The notes under the pieces are model-generated. The model made no database searches and was not told where the DNA came from. It saw only the letters and a list, made by a program, of their open reading frames with translations. The position numbers and the translations under genes were made by a program. From NCBI GenBank assembly GCA_946414115.1, contig CAMKNF010000064.1, positions 1 to 9,996 on the forward strand: a stretch of DNA of 9,996 nucleotides, written 5' to 3'. This DNA is from an uncultured Ruminococcus sp. Its GTDB lineage: Bacteria; Bacillota; Clostridia; Oscillospirales; Acutalibacteraceae. This document shows, in pieces, positions 1 through 7,359 of the stretch (positions within the stretch are counted from its first letter, which is position 1; the number at the start of each line of letters is the position of its first letter).

Positions 1-44
1 CACCGAGATCTACACTCTTTCCCTACACGACGCTCTTCCGATCT
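1..44 (+). other. Illumina TruSeq/P5 adapter remnant (artefact)
   Basis: These 44 bases match, by eye and without mismatch, the last 44 bases of the 58-base Illumina TruSeq Universal (P5) adapter, ending in the familiar CGCTCTTCCGATCT. The first 14 bases of the adapter are missing. Genomic sequence starts at 45 or just after. The segment is a library artefact at a contig end and carries no biology; it should be trimmed. It puts an in-frame TAG (44-46) across the junction ahead of the polC fragment, so that stop codon is not real. Confidence 0.98.
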
Positions 45-349
45 AGACCTTGCAGATTGTCAATGAGATGATGGCAAGGGGAATAGATGTTCTTCCTGTA
101 GATGTCTACAAGTCCGAAGCTAAAATGTTTATGGTAGAGGACGGAAAAATCAGACTTCCTTTTTCATCTTTACCCGGAGTCGGTGAAGCGGCTGCAATTT
201 CGCTTGCCGAAGCGGGTAAAAAATATGAGTATCTGTCCATTGAAGATATGCAGGTGAAAACTAAAGTAACCAAGGCAGTTATCGAAACGCTTAAAGATGT
301 CGGAGTGCTTAAGGATTTGCCCGACAGCTCGCAAATGTCATTATTTTAA
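45..349 (+). CDS. polC: DNA polymerase III PolC-type, C-terminal fragment
   Basis: This is the last ~100 residues of the Gram-positive replicative DNA polymerase PolC, the alpha subunit that extends the new strand at the fork; the full protein is usually about 1,400-1,500 residues. The fragment opens with TLQIVNEMMARGIDVLPVDV and contains the helix-hairpin-helix-like LPFSSLPGVGEAAA stretch. It then has a SIEDMQ segment like the LSKEDLQ of Bacillus PolC and ends in QMSLF. That terminal pentapeptide fits the beta-clamp-binding consensus QL(S/D)LF, with Met for Leu. The reading frame runs from the adapter junction (first full codon at 47) to TAA at 347-349. A TTG at 50 is not a start: the gene is cut off by the contig end. 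The stop codon overlaps the ribosome binding site of the next gene, so the two are probably co-transcribed. Family identity is from recalled conserved sequence. Confidence 0.93.
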
Positions 350-361
350 GGAGTGATACAT

Positions 362-1720
362 TTGAAAAAATTTGCAACTATCAAAAACGTACTTGTTGCA
401 ATTGCATTTACGGTCTTTTTGTTGTTCGTAAAGGATAACATAGACGTCGTGTGGAACATTATATGCAAAATTGCAGAAATCCTTACACCGTTTTTAGTTG
501 GATTTTTGTTTGCATATCTACTCAACTTTCCTTACAAATTCTTTTACACAAAGGCTTTCGGAAAAATGGGAACAAAGCACAAGGTTTTTGCAAAGATGAA
601 AAAACCTCTTGCTCTTGTATGTACTTATACTTTAGTATTTGCAATCTTCATTTCATTAATCTGGATTGTGTTCCCTCAGCTTATTGAAAACCTTGCGAGT
701 CTTGTTGAAACAATGCCTACCTATTATGAATCTGTTACGCAGCACTTAAATGAGTTTGTTGATTGGCTAAATTCAACATTCAATGCCGGAATTGAAAAAG
801 ATAACATAATTAATGAATTATTAAAAGAAATCTTTAAATTATTCTCAATAGATAATATTACTCAGGTAGCAGGCAAAACAGGTGAAGTAATTTTCGGTAT
901 GGTATTAAGTACAACTTCCGGTTTTTATAATTTTGTTATGGGTATTGTTATTTCGGTTTATTTCCTTGCAGCAAAGGAACAGCTGTGCCGTTTGGTAAAA
1001 CGTCTTGCAGTTGCTTTTATACCGATAAAGTATTTACCGAAGATTTATGAAATTATTGATATTACCGATACAAAATGCGGTCGTTTTCTTGTAGGTGATA
1101 TAATTGACGCCGCCTTTGTCGGATTGCTGACCTTTGTCGCAATGGTAATTCTCAATGTCCCTTATGCTCCGTTAATTGCAGTGCTGATAGGTGTTACAAA
1201 CATTATTCCGTTTTTCGGTCCGTTTATCGGTGCAATTCCCAGTGCATTTTTACTGTTCATAATAAATCCTTGGGATATGATTAAGTTTATTATAATAGTT
1301 GTAATTATTCAGCAGCTCGACGGCAACCTTTTCAAGCCGAAGATTATCGGAAATCAGGTTGGACTTTCAAGCTTCTGGGTACTTTTCAGCGTAGTTGTCG
1401 GCGGTGCATTGTTCGGCTTGCCGGGCTTTATTCTCGGTACACCTATATTTGCTGTTATCTATTCTCTTGTCGGCAAAAAAGCTAAAAACGCTATTAATGA
1501 CAAGGGTAAGATTGCACAGGAAGCACTTGATTTTGAGGTGCTCAATTACCAGAAAATTGCTGAAGAACAAAAGCGTATCAGAGAAGAAAAGGAAAATCAG
1601 CAAAGAGAGAAGATTAAAAAGCTTATCGGTTTAAACAAATCCGAGCACGATAAAAAGGATGATTCAGATTCTGAAGAATCCGATATAAATGAAAAGAAAG
1701 ATAATACAAAGAAAAAGTAA
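362..1720 (+). CDS. AI-2E (PerM/YtvI-like) family membrane protein
   Basis: A 452-residue integral membrane protein of the AI-2E family, a group that includes E. coli TqsA and PerM and Bacillus YtvI; some members export autoinducer-2 or exchange ions, and most have no known substrate. Hydrophobic segments lie near residues 8-25, 30-55, 85-105, 175-205, 245-295 and 305-370. The family signatures are visible: N-I-I-P-F-F-G-P-F-I-G around 280-290 and Q-Q-L-D-G-N followed by P-K-I-I-G-N around 316-330. The last ~80 residues are highly charged, rich in Lys and Glu, and look like a cytoplasmic coiled or disordered tail. I place the start at TTG 362, because AAGGAG (348-353) is correctly spaced for it, whereas the upstream GTG at 353 overlaps that site. 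It follows polC with almost no gap, suggesting translational coupling. No terminator follows; the his promoter begins at the next base. The substrate cannot be inferred. Confidence 0.9.
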   Translation: MKKFATIKNVLVAIAFTVFLLFVKDNIDVVWNIICKIAEILTPFLVGFLFAYLLNFPYKFFYTKAFGKMGTKHKVFAKMKKPLALVCTYTLVFAIFISLIWIVFPQLIENLASLVETMPTYYESVTQHLNEFVDWLNSTFNAGIEKDNIINELLKEIFKLFSIDNITQVAGKTGEVIFGMVLSTTSGFYNFVMGIVISVYFLAAKEQLCRLVKRLAVAFIPIKYLPKIYEIIDITDTKCGRFLVGDIIDAAFVGLLTFVAMVILNVPYAPLIAVLIGVTNIIPFFGPFIGAIPSAFLLFIINPWDMIKFIIIVVIIQQLDGNLFKPKIIGNQVGLSSFWVLFSVVVGGALFGLPGFILGTPIFAVIYSLVGKKAKNAINDKGKIAQEALDFEVLNYQKIAEEQKRIREEKENQQREKIKKLIGLNKSEHDKKDDSDSEESDINEKKDNTKKK

Positions 1721-1749
1721 TTGACAAATCTGATTTAATGTGGTAGTAT
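1721..1749 (+). promoter_or_regulatory. his operon promoter (-35 and extended -10)
   Basis: A perfect -35 TTGACA (1721-1726) is followed after 17 bp by TAGTAT (1744-1749), which matches the -10 consensus at four of six positions and is preceded by TGG (1741-1743), an extended -10. Transcription would begin near 1756, giving a leader of about 60 bases before hisZ. The -35 starts directly after the stop codon of the upstream gene. Two TTAGCA copies lie just downstream, at 1751-1756 and 1759-1764, and could form an operator. The leader is too short for a T-box and has no histidine-rich leader peptide. Predicted from sequence only. Confidence 0.8.
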
Positions 1750-1750
1750 A

Positions 1751-1764
1751 TTAGCACGTTAGCA
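1751..1764 (+). repeat. TTAGCA direct repeat at the his start site
   Basis: TTAGCA occurs at 1751-1756 and again at 1759-1764, an 8-bp period, with CG between the copies. The pair covers the predicted transcription start of the his operon, a good place for a repressor to bind. The following TAGTAA could make a weak dyad with the second copy. A TrpR-like histidine regulator (HisR/YerC) has been proposed for Firmicutes, but I cannot confirm that these bases match its motif. The repeat could also be chance in A/T-rich DNA. Confidence 0.35.
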
Positions 1765-1814
1765 TAGTAAAGCGTTTTCGTTTCTTTATGAACACAAATA
1801 ACAGAGAGGTTATT

Positions 1815-2984
1815 ATGAAAAAATATTTAAAGATCACTCCCGAGGGTACAAAGGATTTTCTCTTTGCAGAATGTTCAGCTATGGATGACATCTGCGGCAA
1901 AATTGAAGATGTCTTTGTTTCAAGGGGATTTAAAAGAGTAATTACTCCGGGAATAGAGTTTTATGATGTATTTTCCGTTCCCTGCAGCGGAATTACTCAG
2001 GAGTCAATGTTCAAAACAACAGACAATAAGGGCAGGCTTCTTGTTGTTCGCCCTGATTCAACCTTACCTATTGCGAGAATGGTTTCTTCACGTCTTAAAA
2101 ACAGTATTCTGCCTGTACGTCTTTACTATAAGCAGGCTGTTTATCGCAACAATCCCACTCTTACGGGCAGAAGAAACGAGTTTATGCAGATGGGGATTGA
2201 GCTTATCGGCGTGAAGGGAATAAGAGCTGACCTTGAAGTTCTTACCACTGCTATAAGCAGTATTTCTTCGGTTGCCGATGATTTCAGAATTGAGCTCGGT
2301 CACGCCGGCGTATTTGACGCTCTTTCAAACGAGCTTGAAATTGACGAGGATTACAAGGAAAAAATCAGAGTTTCTATCGAGGGTAAGAATTACTCTGTTC
2401 TCAACAATCTTCTTGACAAGCTTGAGCCGTGCAAGGCTGTAAATGCAATCCGCAGTTTGCCGTCACTTTTCGGCGGTGAAGAGGTGTTTGAAAAGGCTTA
2501 TGAAATATGCAAAGGCACAAACGCCGAGTCTGCTCTTGAATATCTGCATAAAATCTACAACAATTTAGTTCCGCTAAATCTTGGCAGTAAGCTGATAATT
2601 GACCTCGGTTTTGTTCAGAGAAACGATTATTATACAGGAATTGTCTTTACCGGATATATCAACGGAATAGGTGACGCAGTAATTTCAGGCGGAAGGTACG
2701 ACGACCTTCTTTCCGAGTTTGACGCTCCTATGGGTGCGGCAGGCTTTGCAGTAGATACCGATGCAATAACAATTAAGCGGCTTACCGATAATGAGGTTAG
2801 CTATTCGGATAATCCCGATGTTCTTGTATTTGCAAATGACGGACACGAGATTGAGGCTATCAATCTTGTTGCACAGCTTAACGCAGAGGGTAAAAAGGCA
2901 CAGTTCAGTGTGTTGCCAACCCTTGAAGAAACAGAAGTGTTTGCAAAAAGCAGAGGTATTGCCGAGGTCAGGACTATCGGATAA
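1815..2984 (+). CDS. hisZ: ATP phosphoribosyltransferase regulatory subunit HisZ
   Basis: HisZ is a catalytically inactive paralogue of histidyl-tRNA synthetase that joins short-form HisG in a hetero-octamer and provides histidine feedback control of the first step of histidine synthesis. The 389-residue product has the class II synthetase-like fold markers: RPDSTLPIAR near residue 79, a motif-2-like YYKQAVYRNN followed by GRRNEFMQMG, YYTGIVF near 272 and GGRYDDL from 292, a remnant of the histidine-binding motifs. It is shorter than true HisRS (about 420 residues), lacks a convincing full anticodon-binding domain and sits directly before a short hisG, which decides for HisZ. I chose ATG 1815, which has AGAGAGG at 1803-1809, over the in-frame ATG 1788, which has no ribosome binding site. 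It is the first gene of the his operon, behind the promoter at 1721-1749, with hisG starting 24 bases after its stop codon. Confidence 0.93.
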   Translation: MKKYLKITPEGTKDFLFAECSAMDDICGKIEDVFVSRGFKRVITPGIEFYDVFSVPCSGITQESMFKTTDNKGRLLVVRPDSTLPIARMVSSRLKNSILPVRLYYKQAVYRNNPTLTGRRNEFMQMGIELIGVKGIRADLEVLTTAISSISSVADDFRIELGHAGVFDALSNELEIDEDYKEKIRVSIEGKNYSVLNNLLDKLEPCKAVNAIRSLPSLFGGEEVFEKAYEICKGTNAESALEYLHKIYNNLVPLNLGSKLIIDLGFVQRNDYYTGIVFTGYINGIGDAVISGGRYDDLLSEFDAPMGAAGFAVDTDAITIKRLTDNEVSYSDNPDVLVFANDGHEIEAINLVAQLNAEGKKAQFSVLPTLEETEVFAKSRGIAEVRTIG

Positions 2985-3008
2985 AACAGCTTGAAAGGAT
3001 TTTCACAT

Positions 3009-3638
3009 ATGAAACCAATCAGAATTGCCCTTACAAAGGGCAGACTTGAAAAGACTACAATAGAACTTTTTGAAAAAATCGGATATAATTGCGATGAAGT
3101 AAAAAACAAGGGCAGACGCCTCATTCTTCCCGTAGGCGACAATGAATTTGAGGTTGTGCTCGCAAAGGCGGCTGATGTTATTACATACGTTGAACACGGT
3201 GTTTGCGATTTGGGTGTTGTCGGAAAAGACACAATACTTGAAAACGGCACTTCGTTTTATGAACTGCTTGATTTAGGCTTCGGCAAATGCAGATTTGCCC
3301 TTGCAACAAAAAAAGACTTTGATTTTTACAGCGGTTATAACACAAAAACAATTGCAACAAAATATCCGAAGGTTACTCGTTCGTTTTTTGACGACAAAAA
3401 TATGGACGTAAGAATAATTAAAATTGAAGGCTCGGTCGAGCTTGCTCCTCTTGTCGGACTTGCAGACGGAATTGTCGATATAGTTGAAACCGGCTCAACT
3501 CTCAAAGCAAACGGCCTTGAAGTAATCGAGTGGGTAACCGATATTTCAGCAAGGCTGATTGCCAATACTGCAAGCCTTAAATTAAGAAAAAATGAGATTG
3601 AGCAACTTCAAAAGAAATTGGAGGCTGTAACGCAATGA
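3009..3638 (+). CDS. hisG: ATP phosphoribosyltransferase catalytic subunit, short form
   Basis: HisG condenses ATP with PRPP to give phosphoribosyl-ATP, the committed step of histidine biosynthesis, in the cytoplasm. The 209-residue length marks the short form, which lacks the C-terminal histidine-binding domain of long HisG and depends on HisZ for regulation; hisZ is directly upstream. Visible family features are the N-terminal RIALTKGRL, the V-E-H-G-V-C-D-L-G-V-V-G-K-D segment, and the PRPP-binding DGIVDIVETGSTLKANGL near residues 153-170. ATG 3009 is preceded by AAAGGA (2994-2999) at 9 bases; an upstream in-frame TTG at 2991 overlaps that site and is unlikely. The last codons overlap hisD by four bases (ATGA), a sign of translational coupling. 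Confidence 0.96.
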   Translation: MKPIRIALTKGRLEKTTIELFEKIGYNCDEVKNKGRRLILPVGDNEFEVVLAKAADVITYVEHGVCDLGVVGKDTILENGTSFYELLDLGFGKCRFALATKKDFDFYSGYNTKTIATKYPKVTRSFFDDKNMDVRIIKIEGSVELAPLVGLADGIVDIVETGSTLKANGLEVIEWVTDISARLIANTASLKLRKNEIEQLQKKLEAVTQ

Positions 3639-4927
3639 TAACAACAGTAACAGCAGACGGAAAAATAGAATATGAATTTATAGAAACGCTCAAAAAAAGA
3701 GCGCAGAACTCTGACAAAAACGTAATTCCTACAGTATCTGAAATCATCGAAAACGTACGTGAAAACGGTGATAAGGCTGTAAGAGAATACACAATAAAGT
3801 TTGACGGGAAAGCTCCCGAAAAAACTGAAATCACACCGGATGAAATCGACGCATTAATCGAAAAGTGCGATAAGGACTATATTTCAACAGTTGCAAAATC
3901 GGCTGCTAATATTTCAGATTTTCACAAAAGGCAGCTTCAGCAGTCATGGCTTACTACAAAGAACAATGGCGTAATAATGGGGCAGAGAGTAAGAGGATTA
4001 AAGCGTGTCGGAATTTACGTTCCGGGCGGTACTGCGGCTTATCCTTCGTCTGTACTTATGAATGCTATCCCTGCAAAGATTGCAGGCGTTGATGAGATTA
4101 TAATGTGTACTCCTCCGCAGAAGGACGGCACTCCAAATCCGAATATCATTGCCGCCGCAAAAATAGCAGGTGTAGACAGAATCTTTCTTATGGGCGGTGC
4201 ACAGGCAGTAGCGGCTCTTGCATACGGAACAGAGAGTGTGCCGAAGGTAGATAAAATTGTAGGCCCCGGCAACATCTTTGTGGCAACAGCTAAAAAACTC
4301 CTTTACGGTACCGTTGATATTGATATGATAGCAGGACCGAGCGAAATTCTCATAATTGCCGACGGCAGTGCAAATCCGAAGTTCCTTGCTGCTGACCTTA
4401 TGAGTCAGGCAGAGCACGACAAGCTTGCTTCTTCAATTCTGCTTACCGATTCGGCAGAAATTGCCGAAAAAACAAAGCAAGAGCTTTCTGCACAGATGGA
4501 AAAGCTCTCAAGAAAAGAAATTATCGAATCATCGCTTGATAATTTCGGTGCAATCATCGTATGCAGTGATATGTCACAGGCAATTGAGTTTGCTAACGAG
4601 CTTGCGCCCGAACACCTTGAAGTATGCTGTAGCAACCCGATGGAATATATCGGCAAGCTTGATAACGCAGGTTCGGTATTTCTCGGCAATTACAGTCCTG
4701 AACCACTCGGCGATTACTTTGCAGGACCTAACCACGTTCTTCCCACAAGCGGAACGGCTCGATTTTTCTCTCCGCTTTCCGTTGACAGCTTTATCAAGAA
4801 ATCAAGCTTTATCTATTACACAGAAGACGCTTTGAAAAATGATGCAGAAGACGTAATTCGTTTTGCTGATACCGAGGGACTGACTGCACACGCAAATTCA
4901 ATCAAGGTGCGCTTTGATATTGACTGA
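3635..4927 (+). CDS. hisD: histidinol dehydrogenase
   Basis: HisD carries out the last two steps, the NAD-dependent four-electron oxidation of L-histidinol to L-histidine by way of histidinal. The 430-residue product is of normal length. It shows the signature blocks GLKRVGIYVPGGTAAYPSS from about residue 120, VGPGNIFVATAKK, AGPSEILIIAD and SQAEHDK. The catalytic pair Glu326-His327 (in APEHLE) has the same numbering as E. coli. The zinc ligands are all in place as Gln258, His261, Asp360 and His419. The ATG lies inside the end of hisG (4-bp overlap) and has TTGGAGG (3618-3624) at 10 bases. The enzyme should be active. The gene is third in the operon; a 33-base A/T-rich spacer separates it from hisC. 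Confidence 0.97.
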   Translation: MITTVTADGKIEYEFIETLKKRAQNSDKNVIPTVSEIIENVRENGDKAVREYTIKFDGKAPEKTEITPDEIDALIEKCDKDYISTVAKSAANISDFHKRQLQQSWLTTKNNGVIMGQRVRGLKRVGIYVPGGTAAYPSSVLMNAIPAKIAGVDEIIMCTPPQKDGTPNPNIIAAAKIAGVDRIFLMGGAQAVAALAYGTESVPKVDKIVGPGNIFVATAKKLLYGTVDIDMIAGPSEILIIADGSANPKFLAADLMSQAEHDKLASSILLTDSAEIAEKTKQELSAQMEKLSRKEIIESSLDNFGAIIVCSDMSQAIEFANELAPEHLEVCCSNPMEYIGKLDNAGSVFLGNYSPEPLGDYFAGPNHVLPTSGTARFFSPLSVDSFIKKSSFIYYTEDALKNDAEDVIRFADTEGLTAHANSIKVRFDID

Positions 4928-4960
4928 AATTTTATTTCCGAATGATTGGAATGTGTTTTT

Positions 4961-6013
4961 ATGAGCTATGAACTTAACAATAAAATTCGTGAGCTTGAGC
5001 CTTACGAGCCGATAAGCGGAACATATAGAATCCGTCTTGACGCTAACGAATGCCCCGTTAGCTACCCCGAGGAGATTATGAAGCAGGTGAGAGAAGCGAT
5101 TGAAAAAATTGACTTCAACCGCTATCCCGATCCTCTTGCAACTGAAGTTGTTAATTCCTTTTCAGAATTTTACGGAATCAATCCTGAATGTGTAACAGCA
5201 GGCAACGGCTCGGACGAACTTATCTTCCTTACGGAATCGGCTTTTCTTGAAAAGGGCGACAAAATGTTAGTTGTCGCACCCGACTTTTCAATGTATAAGT
5301 TTTATTCCTCTATCTGCGAGGTAGAGTGTGATTCTTTTATCAAGGACGAAAGCCTTAATTTTGACATAGACGCTTTGATTGAGAAAATCAACAACGACAA
5401 CATTAAGCTTGTCATTTTCTCAAACCCCTGCAATCCCACTGGGCAGGGGATAACAGCAGACCAAGCTCGCAGACTTGTAACCTCTGTAAATGCACTCGTT
5501 ATTCTTGACGAGGCATATATGGACTTCTGGAATCAGAGCCTTATATCTGAAACGGAAAAATATACAAACCTTATTGTATTCAGAACTGCGTCAAAAGCTG
5601 TCGGATCTGCAGCACTTCGTCTTGGCTTTGCGGTAGCAAATAAGACTATTTCAAAGGCATTGAAAGCGGTAAAATCTCCGTATAATGTAAACAGTATTAC
5701 GCAGGCAATCGGCACTGTAATATACAAAAATAAAGAATATTTATTAAATCGACAAAAAGCGATTGTCAGAAGCAGAGAAAAGTTGTATAATGGTTTGGTA
5801 GAGATTGCCGAAAAATTCAAAGGATTGACGGTTTTTAACAGCTGTGCAAACTTTGTATTTGTTAAAACTCCCGAGGGTAAGGCTTTCTGGGAGTATTTAA
5901 AGAGTAACTCCATTGTAATAAGGTATATGGGAGATTACATAAGAATTTCGGCAGGAACCGAACAAGAGGTTGATGAAACTCTCTGCTGTATTGAAAAGTA
6001 TTTTGCGAGGTGA
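4961..6013 (+). CDS. hisC: histidinol-phosphate aminotransferase
   Basis: A 350-residue PLP-dependent class I/II aminotransferase that transfers an amino group from glutamate to imidazole acetol phosphate, giving histidinol phosphate. Key elements are the N-terminal RLDANECP (the substrate-side LDANE of HisC), NPCNPTG at residues 155-161, DEAY at 183-186 with the PLP-contacting Asp, the Schiff-base lysine Lys212 in TASKA (E. coli Lys214), and RLGFAVAN with the phosphate-binding arginine. I chose ATG 4961, with a weak GGA site at 4948-4950; an in-frame TTG at 4946 would add only five residues. The stop codon lies 4 bases before hisB. The operon context supports HisC rather than a threonine-phosphate decarboxylase or another relative. 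Confidence 0.95.
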   Translation: MSYELNNKIRELEPYEPISGTYRIRLDANECPVSYPEEIMKQVREAIEKIDFNRYPDPLATEVVNSFSEFYGINPECVTAGNGSDELIFLTESAFLEKGDKMLVVAPDFSMYKFYSSICEVECDSFIKDESLNFDIDALIEKINNDNIKLVIFSNPCNPTGQGITADQARRLVTSVNALVILDEAYMDFWNQSLISETEKYTNLIVFRTASKAVGSAALRLGFAVANKTISKALKAVKSPYNVNSITQAIGTVIYKNKEYLLNRQKAIVRSREKLYNGLVEIAEKFKGLTVFNSCANFVFVKTPEGKAFWEYLKSNSIVIRYMGDYIRISAGTEQEVDETLCCIEKYFAR

Positions 6014-6017
6014 GCCG

Positions 6018-6596
6018 ATGCGCTGTGCTATTGAGGAAAGAAACACTAAAGAAACTCAGATAAAGCTGATTTTAAATCTTGACGGCGGTAAAATTTCAAT
6101 TGACACCGGTGTCGGCTTCTTTGACCATATGTTAAATTCATTCGCCACTCACGGCGGTTTCGGACTTGAGCTTTCTGTAAAAGGAGATCTCAATGTGGAC
6201 GAGCATCACACTGTAGAGGATACGGGAATTGTACTCGGCAAGGCTTTTGCAAGCGCTCTCGGAGATAAAAGTGCAATTGACAGATTCGGCAGCTTTTATG
6301 TTCCGATGGATGAGGCTCTTGCATTTTCTTCCGTTGATATAAGCGGCAGACCTTTCCTTGTGTTTGACGCAGATTTTCCGCAGAGCAGATGCGGTGATTA
6401 TGACTGTGCAATGACCGTTGAATTTATGCGTGCATTTGCATTCAACGCAGGAATTACCCTGCATTTGAAATCCCTATACGGAGATAATTCCCACCACATT
6501 ACCGAAGCGCTTTTCAAGGCGTTAGCTCATTCATTAAGACTTGCAGTAAAGCAGAACACTTCAAACAAACCTCTATCCACTAAAGGAGTGTTATAA
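6018..6596 (+). CDS. hisB: imidazoleglycerol-phosphate dehydratase
   Basis: HisB (IGPD) dehydrates imidazole glycerol phosphate to imidazole acetol phosphate, using two manganese ions in a 24-mer assembly. The 192-residue product is the monofunctional form; there is no N-terminal histidinol-phosphatase domain as in E. coli HisB. The three metal-binding signatures are intact: FFDHML at residues 34-39 (His37), DEHHTVEDTG from 61 (His63, His64, Glu67) and HHITEA from 159 (His159, His160, Glu163). ATG 6018 is preceded by GAGGTGA (6007-6013), which overlaps the hisC stop codon; an in-frame ATG further upstream within hisC has no support from family length. The stop codon at 6594-6596 abuts the hisA ATG, so no hisH lies between hisB and hisA. 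Confidence 0.97.
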   Translation: MRCAIEERNTKETQIKLILNLDGGKISIDTGVGFFDHMLNSFATHGGFGLELSVKGDLNVDEHHTVEDTGIVLGKAFASALGDKSAIDRFGSFYVPMDEALAFSSVDISGRPFLVFDADFPQSRCGDYDCAMTVEFMRAFAFNAGITLHLKSLYGDNSHHITEALFKALAHSLRLAVKQNTSNKPLSTKGVL

Positions 6597-7316
6597 ATGA
6601 TTATTTTACCTGCTATAGATATAAAAGACGGCAACTGCGTCCGTCTGTTCAAGGGCGATTATTCAACTGTACAGAAGGTTGCCGAGTCACCGTACATTGC
6701 CGCACAGCGTTTTGCTGATGCCGGCGCAACGTGGATGCATATGGTAGACCTTGACGGAGCAAAGGATGCAAAGCTTGTAAACGCCGACCTGATTGCCGAC
6801 GTTGCAAAATCTTCGGGACTTTCCGTCGAAGTAGGCGGCGGTATAAGAGATATGAAAGCTGTTGAATACTATCTTTCCCGGGGTATCAACAGGGTGATTC
6901 TCGGTTCTGCTGCTGTTAAAGACCCACAATTCGTAGTAGACGCAGTAAAAAACTACGGAGATAAAATCGTAGTCGGAATTGACGCCAAAGACGGAATGGT
7001 CAGGGCAGAGGGCTGGATTGACAGCTCCGACGTAAATTATATTGAGCTTGCAAAGCGTATGGAAGATGTCGGAGTTAAGACAATAGTATTTACCGATATA
7101 GATCAGGACGGTACACTTGCCGGACCTAATCTAAAACAGCTTGACGATTTGGTACACCAGGTTAGCTGTAATATAATCGCAAGCGGCGGCGTTGCGGTTT
7201 TAAAGGATATAATTAACCTTGCAGAGCTCGATGTTTACGGCGCAATCTGCGGTAAGGCTATCTATTCGGGTAACCTCGATTTAAAGCTTGCTCTTGAAAT
7301 GACAAGAAAAATTTAA
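6597..7316 (+). CDS. hisA: ProFAR isomerase (phosphoribosylformimino-AICAR-P isomerase)
   Basis: HisA is a (beta/alpha)8-barrel that isomerises ProFAR to PRFAR, the fourth step of the pathway. The 239-residue product begins with the family's PAIDIKDG, carrying the catalytic Asp8; the second catalytic aspartate is Asp129 in VVGIDAKDG. The half-barrel repeat signatures EVGGGIR and IASGGV bind the two substrate phosphates, and FTDIDQDGTLAGPN is typical of HisA. HisF would have different N-terminal and central motifs. A PriA-type dual HisA/TrpF role is an actinobacterial trait and is not indicated. Its ATG directly follows the hisB stop codon; AAAGGAG (6582-6588) is inside hisB. The next step needs HisF and HisH, and neither gene is next to it. 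Confidence 0.96.
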   Translation: MIILPAIDIKDGNCVRLFKGDYSTVQKVAESPYIAAQRFADAGATWMHMVDLDGAKDAKLVNADLIADVAKSSGLSVEVGGGIRDMKAVEYYLSRGINRVILGSAAVKDPQFVVDAVKNYGDKIVVGIDAKDGMVRAEGWIDSSDVNYIELAKRMEDVGVKTIVFTDIDQDGTLAGPNLKQLDDLVHQVSCNIIASGGVAVLKDIINLAELDVYGAICGKAIYSGNLDLKLALEMTRKI

Positions 7317-7341
7317 CTATTACAAACAATAGTGATATAAT
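7313..7341 (+). promoter_or_regulatory. candidate internal promoter before hisI
   Basis: The hisA-hisI spacer holds a consensus -10 TATAAT (7336-7341) preceded by TGA (7333-7335), a full extended -10. TTAACT (7313-7318) lies 17 bp upstream and matches the -35 consensus at four of six positions; it straddles the hisA stop codon. A transcript would start near 7348, only about 12 bases before the hisI ATG but still including the AAGGTGA site (7350-7356). It may drive hisI and hisE separately. It is a prediction; A/T-rich spacers give such matches by chance. Confidence 0.5.
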
Positions 7342-7359
7342 ATTTTCATAAGGTGAAGT

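Noticed and set aside
50..349. A complete small gene starting at TTG 50
   Set aside because: The product matches the extreme C-terminus of PolC. The apparent start and the upstream stop codon come from the adapter junction at the contig end.
1750..1814. T-box riboswitch or his leader-peptide attenuator before hisZ
   Set aside because: The leader is only about 60 bases, has no run of His codons, no T-box consensus and no terminator/antiterminator pair.
1815..2984. Histidyl-tRNA synthetase instead of HisZ
   Set aside because: The protein is too short, its histidine-binding motifs are altered, and it sits directly before a short-form hisG that needs HisZ.
3998..4417. A minus-strand reading frame of 139 codons inside hisD
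   Set aside because: It lies entirely opposite hisD, has low-complexity, Cys/Ser-rich composition and no ribosome binding site. hisD is clearly the real gene.
5970..6017. A longer hisB starting inside hisC
   Set aside because: The extra 16 residues only translate the end of hisC in another frame. ATG 6018 has a good ribosome binding site and gives the normal family length.
6597..7316. hisA being a hisF or a dual-function PriA that explains the missing hisF
   Set aside because: The catalytic pair Asp8/Asp129 and the FTDIDQDGTLAGPN segment are typical of HisA. PriA replaces TrpF, not HisF, so it would not solve the gap.
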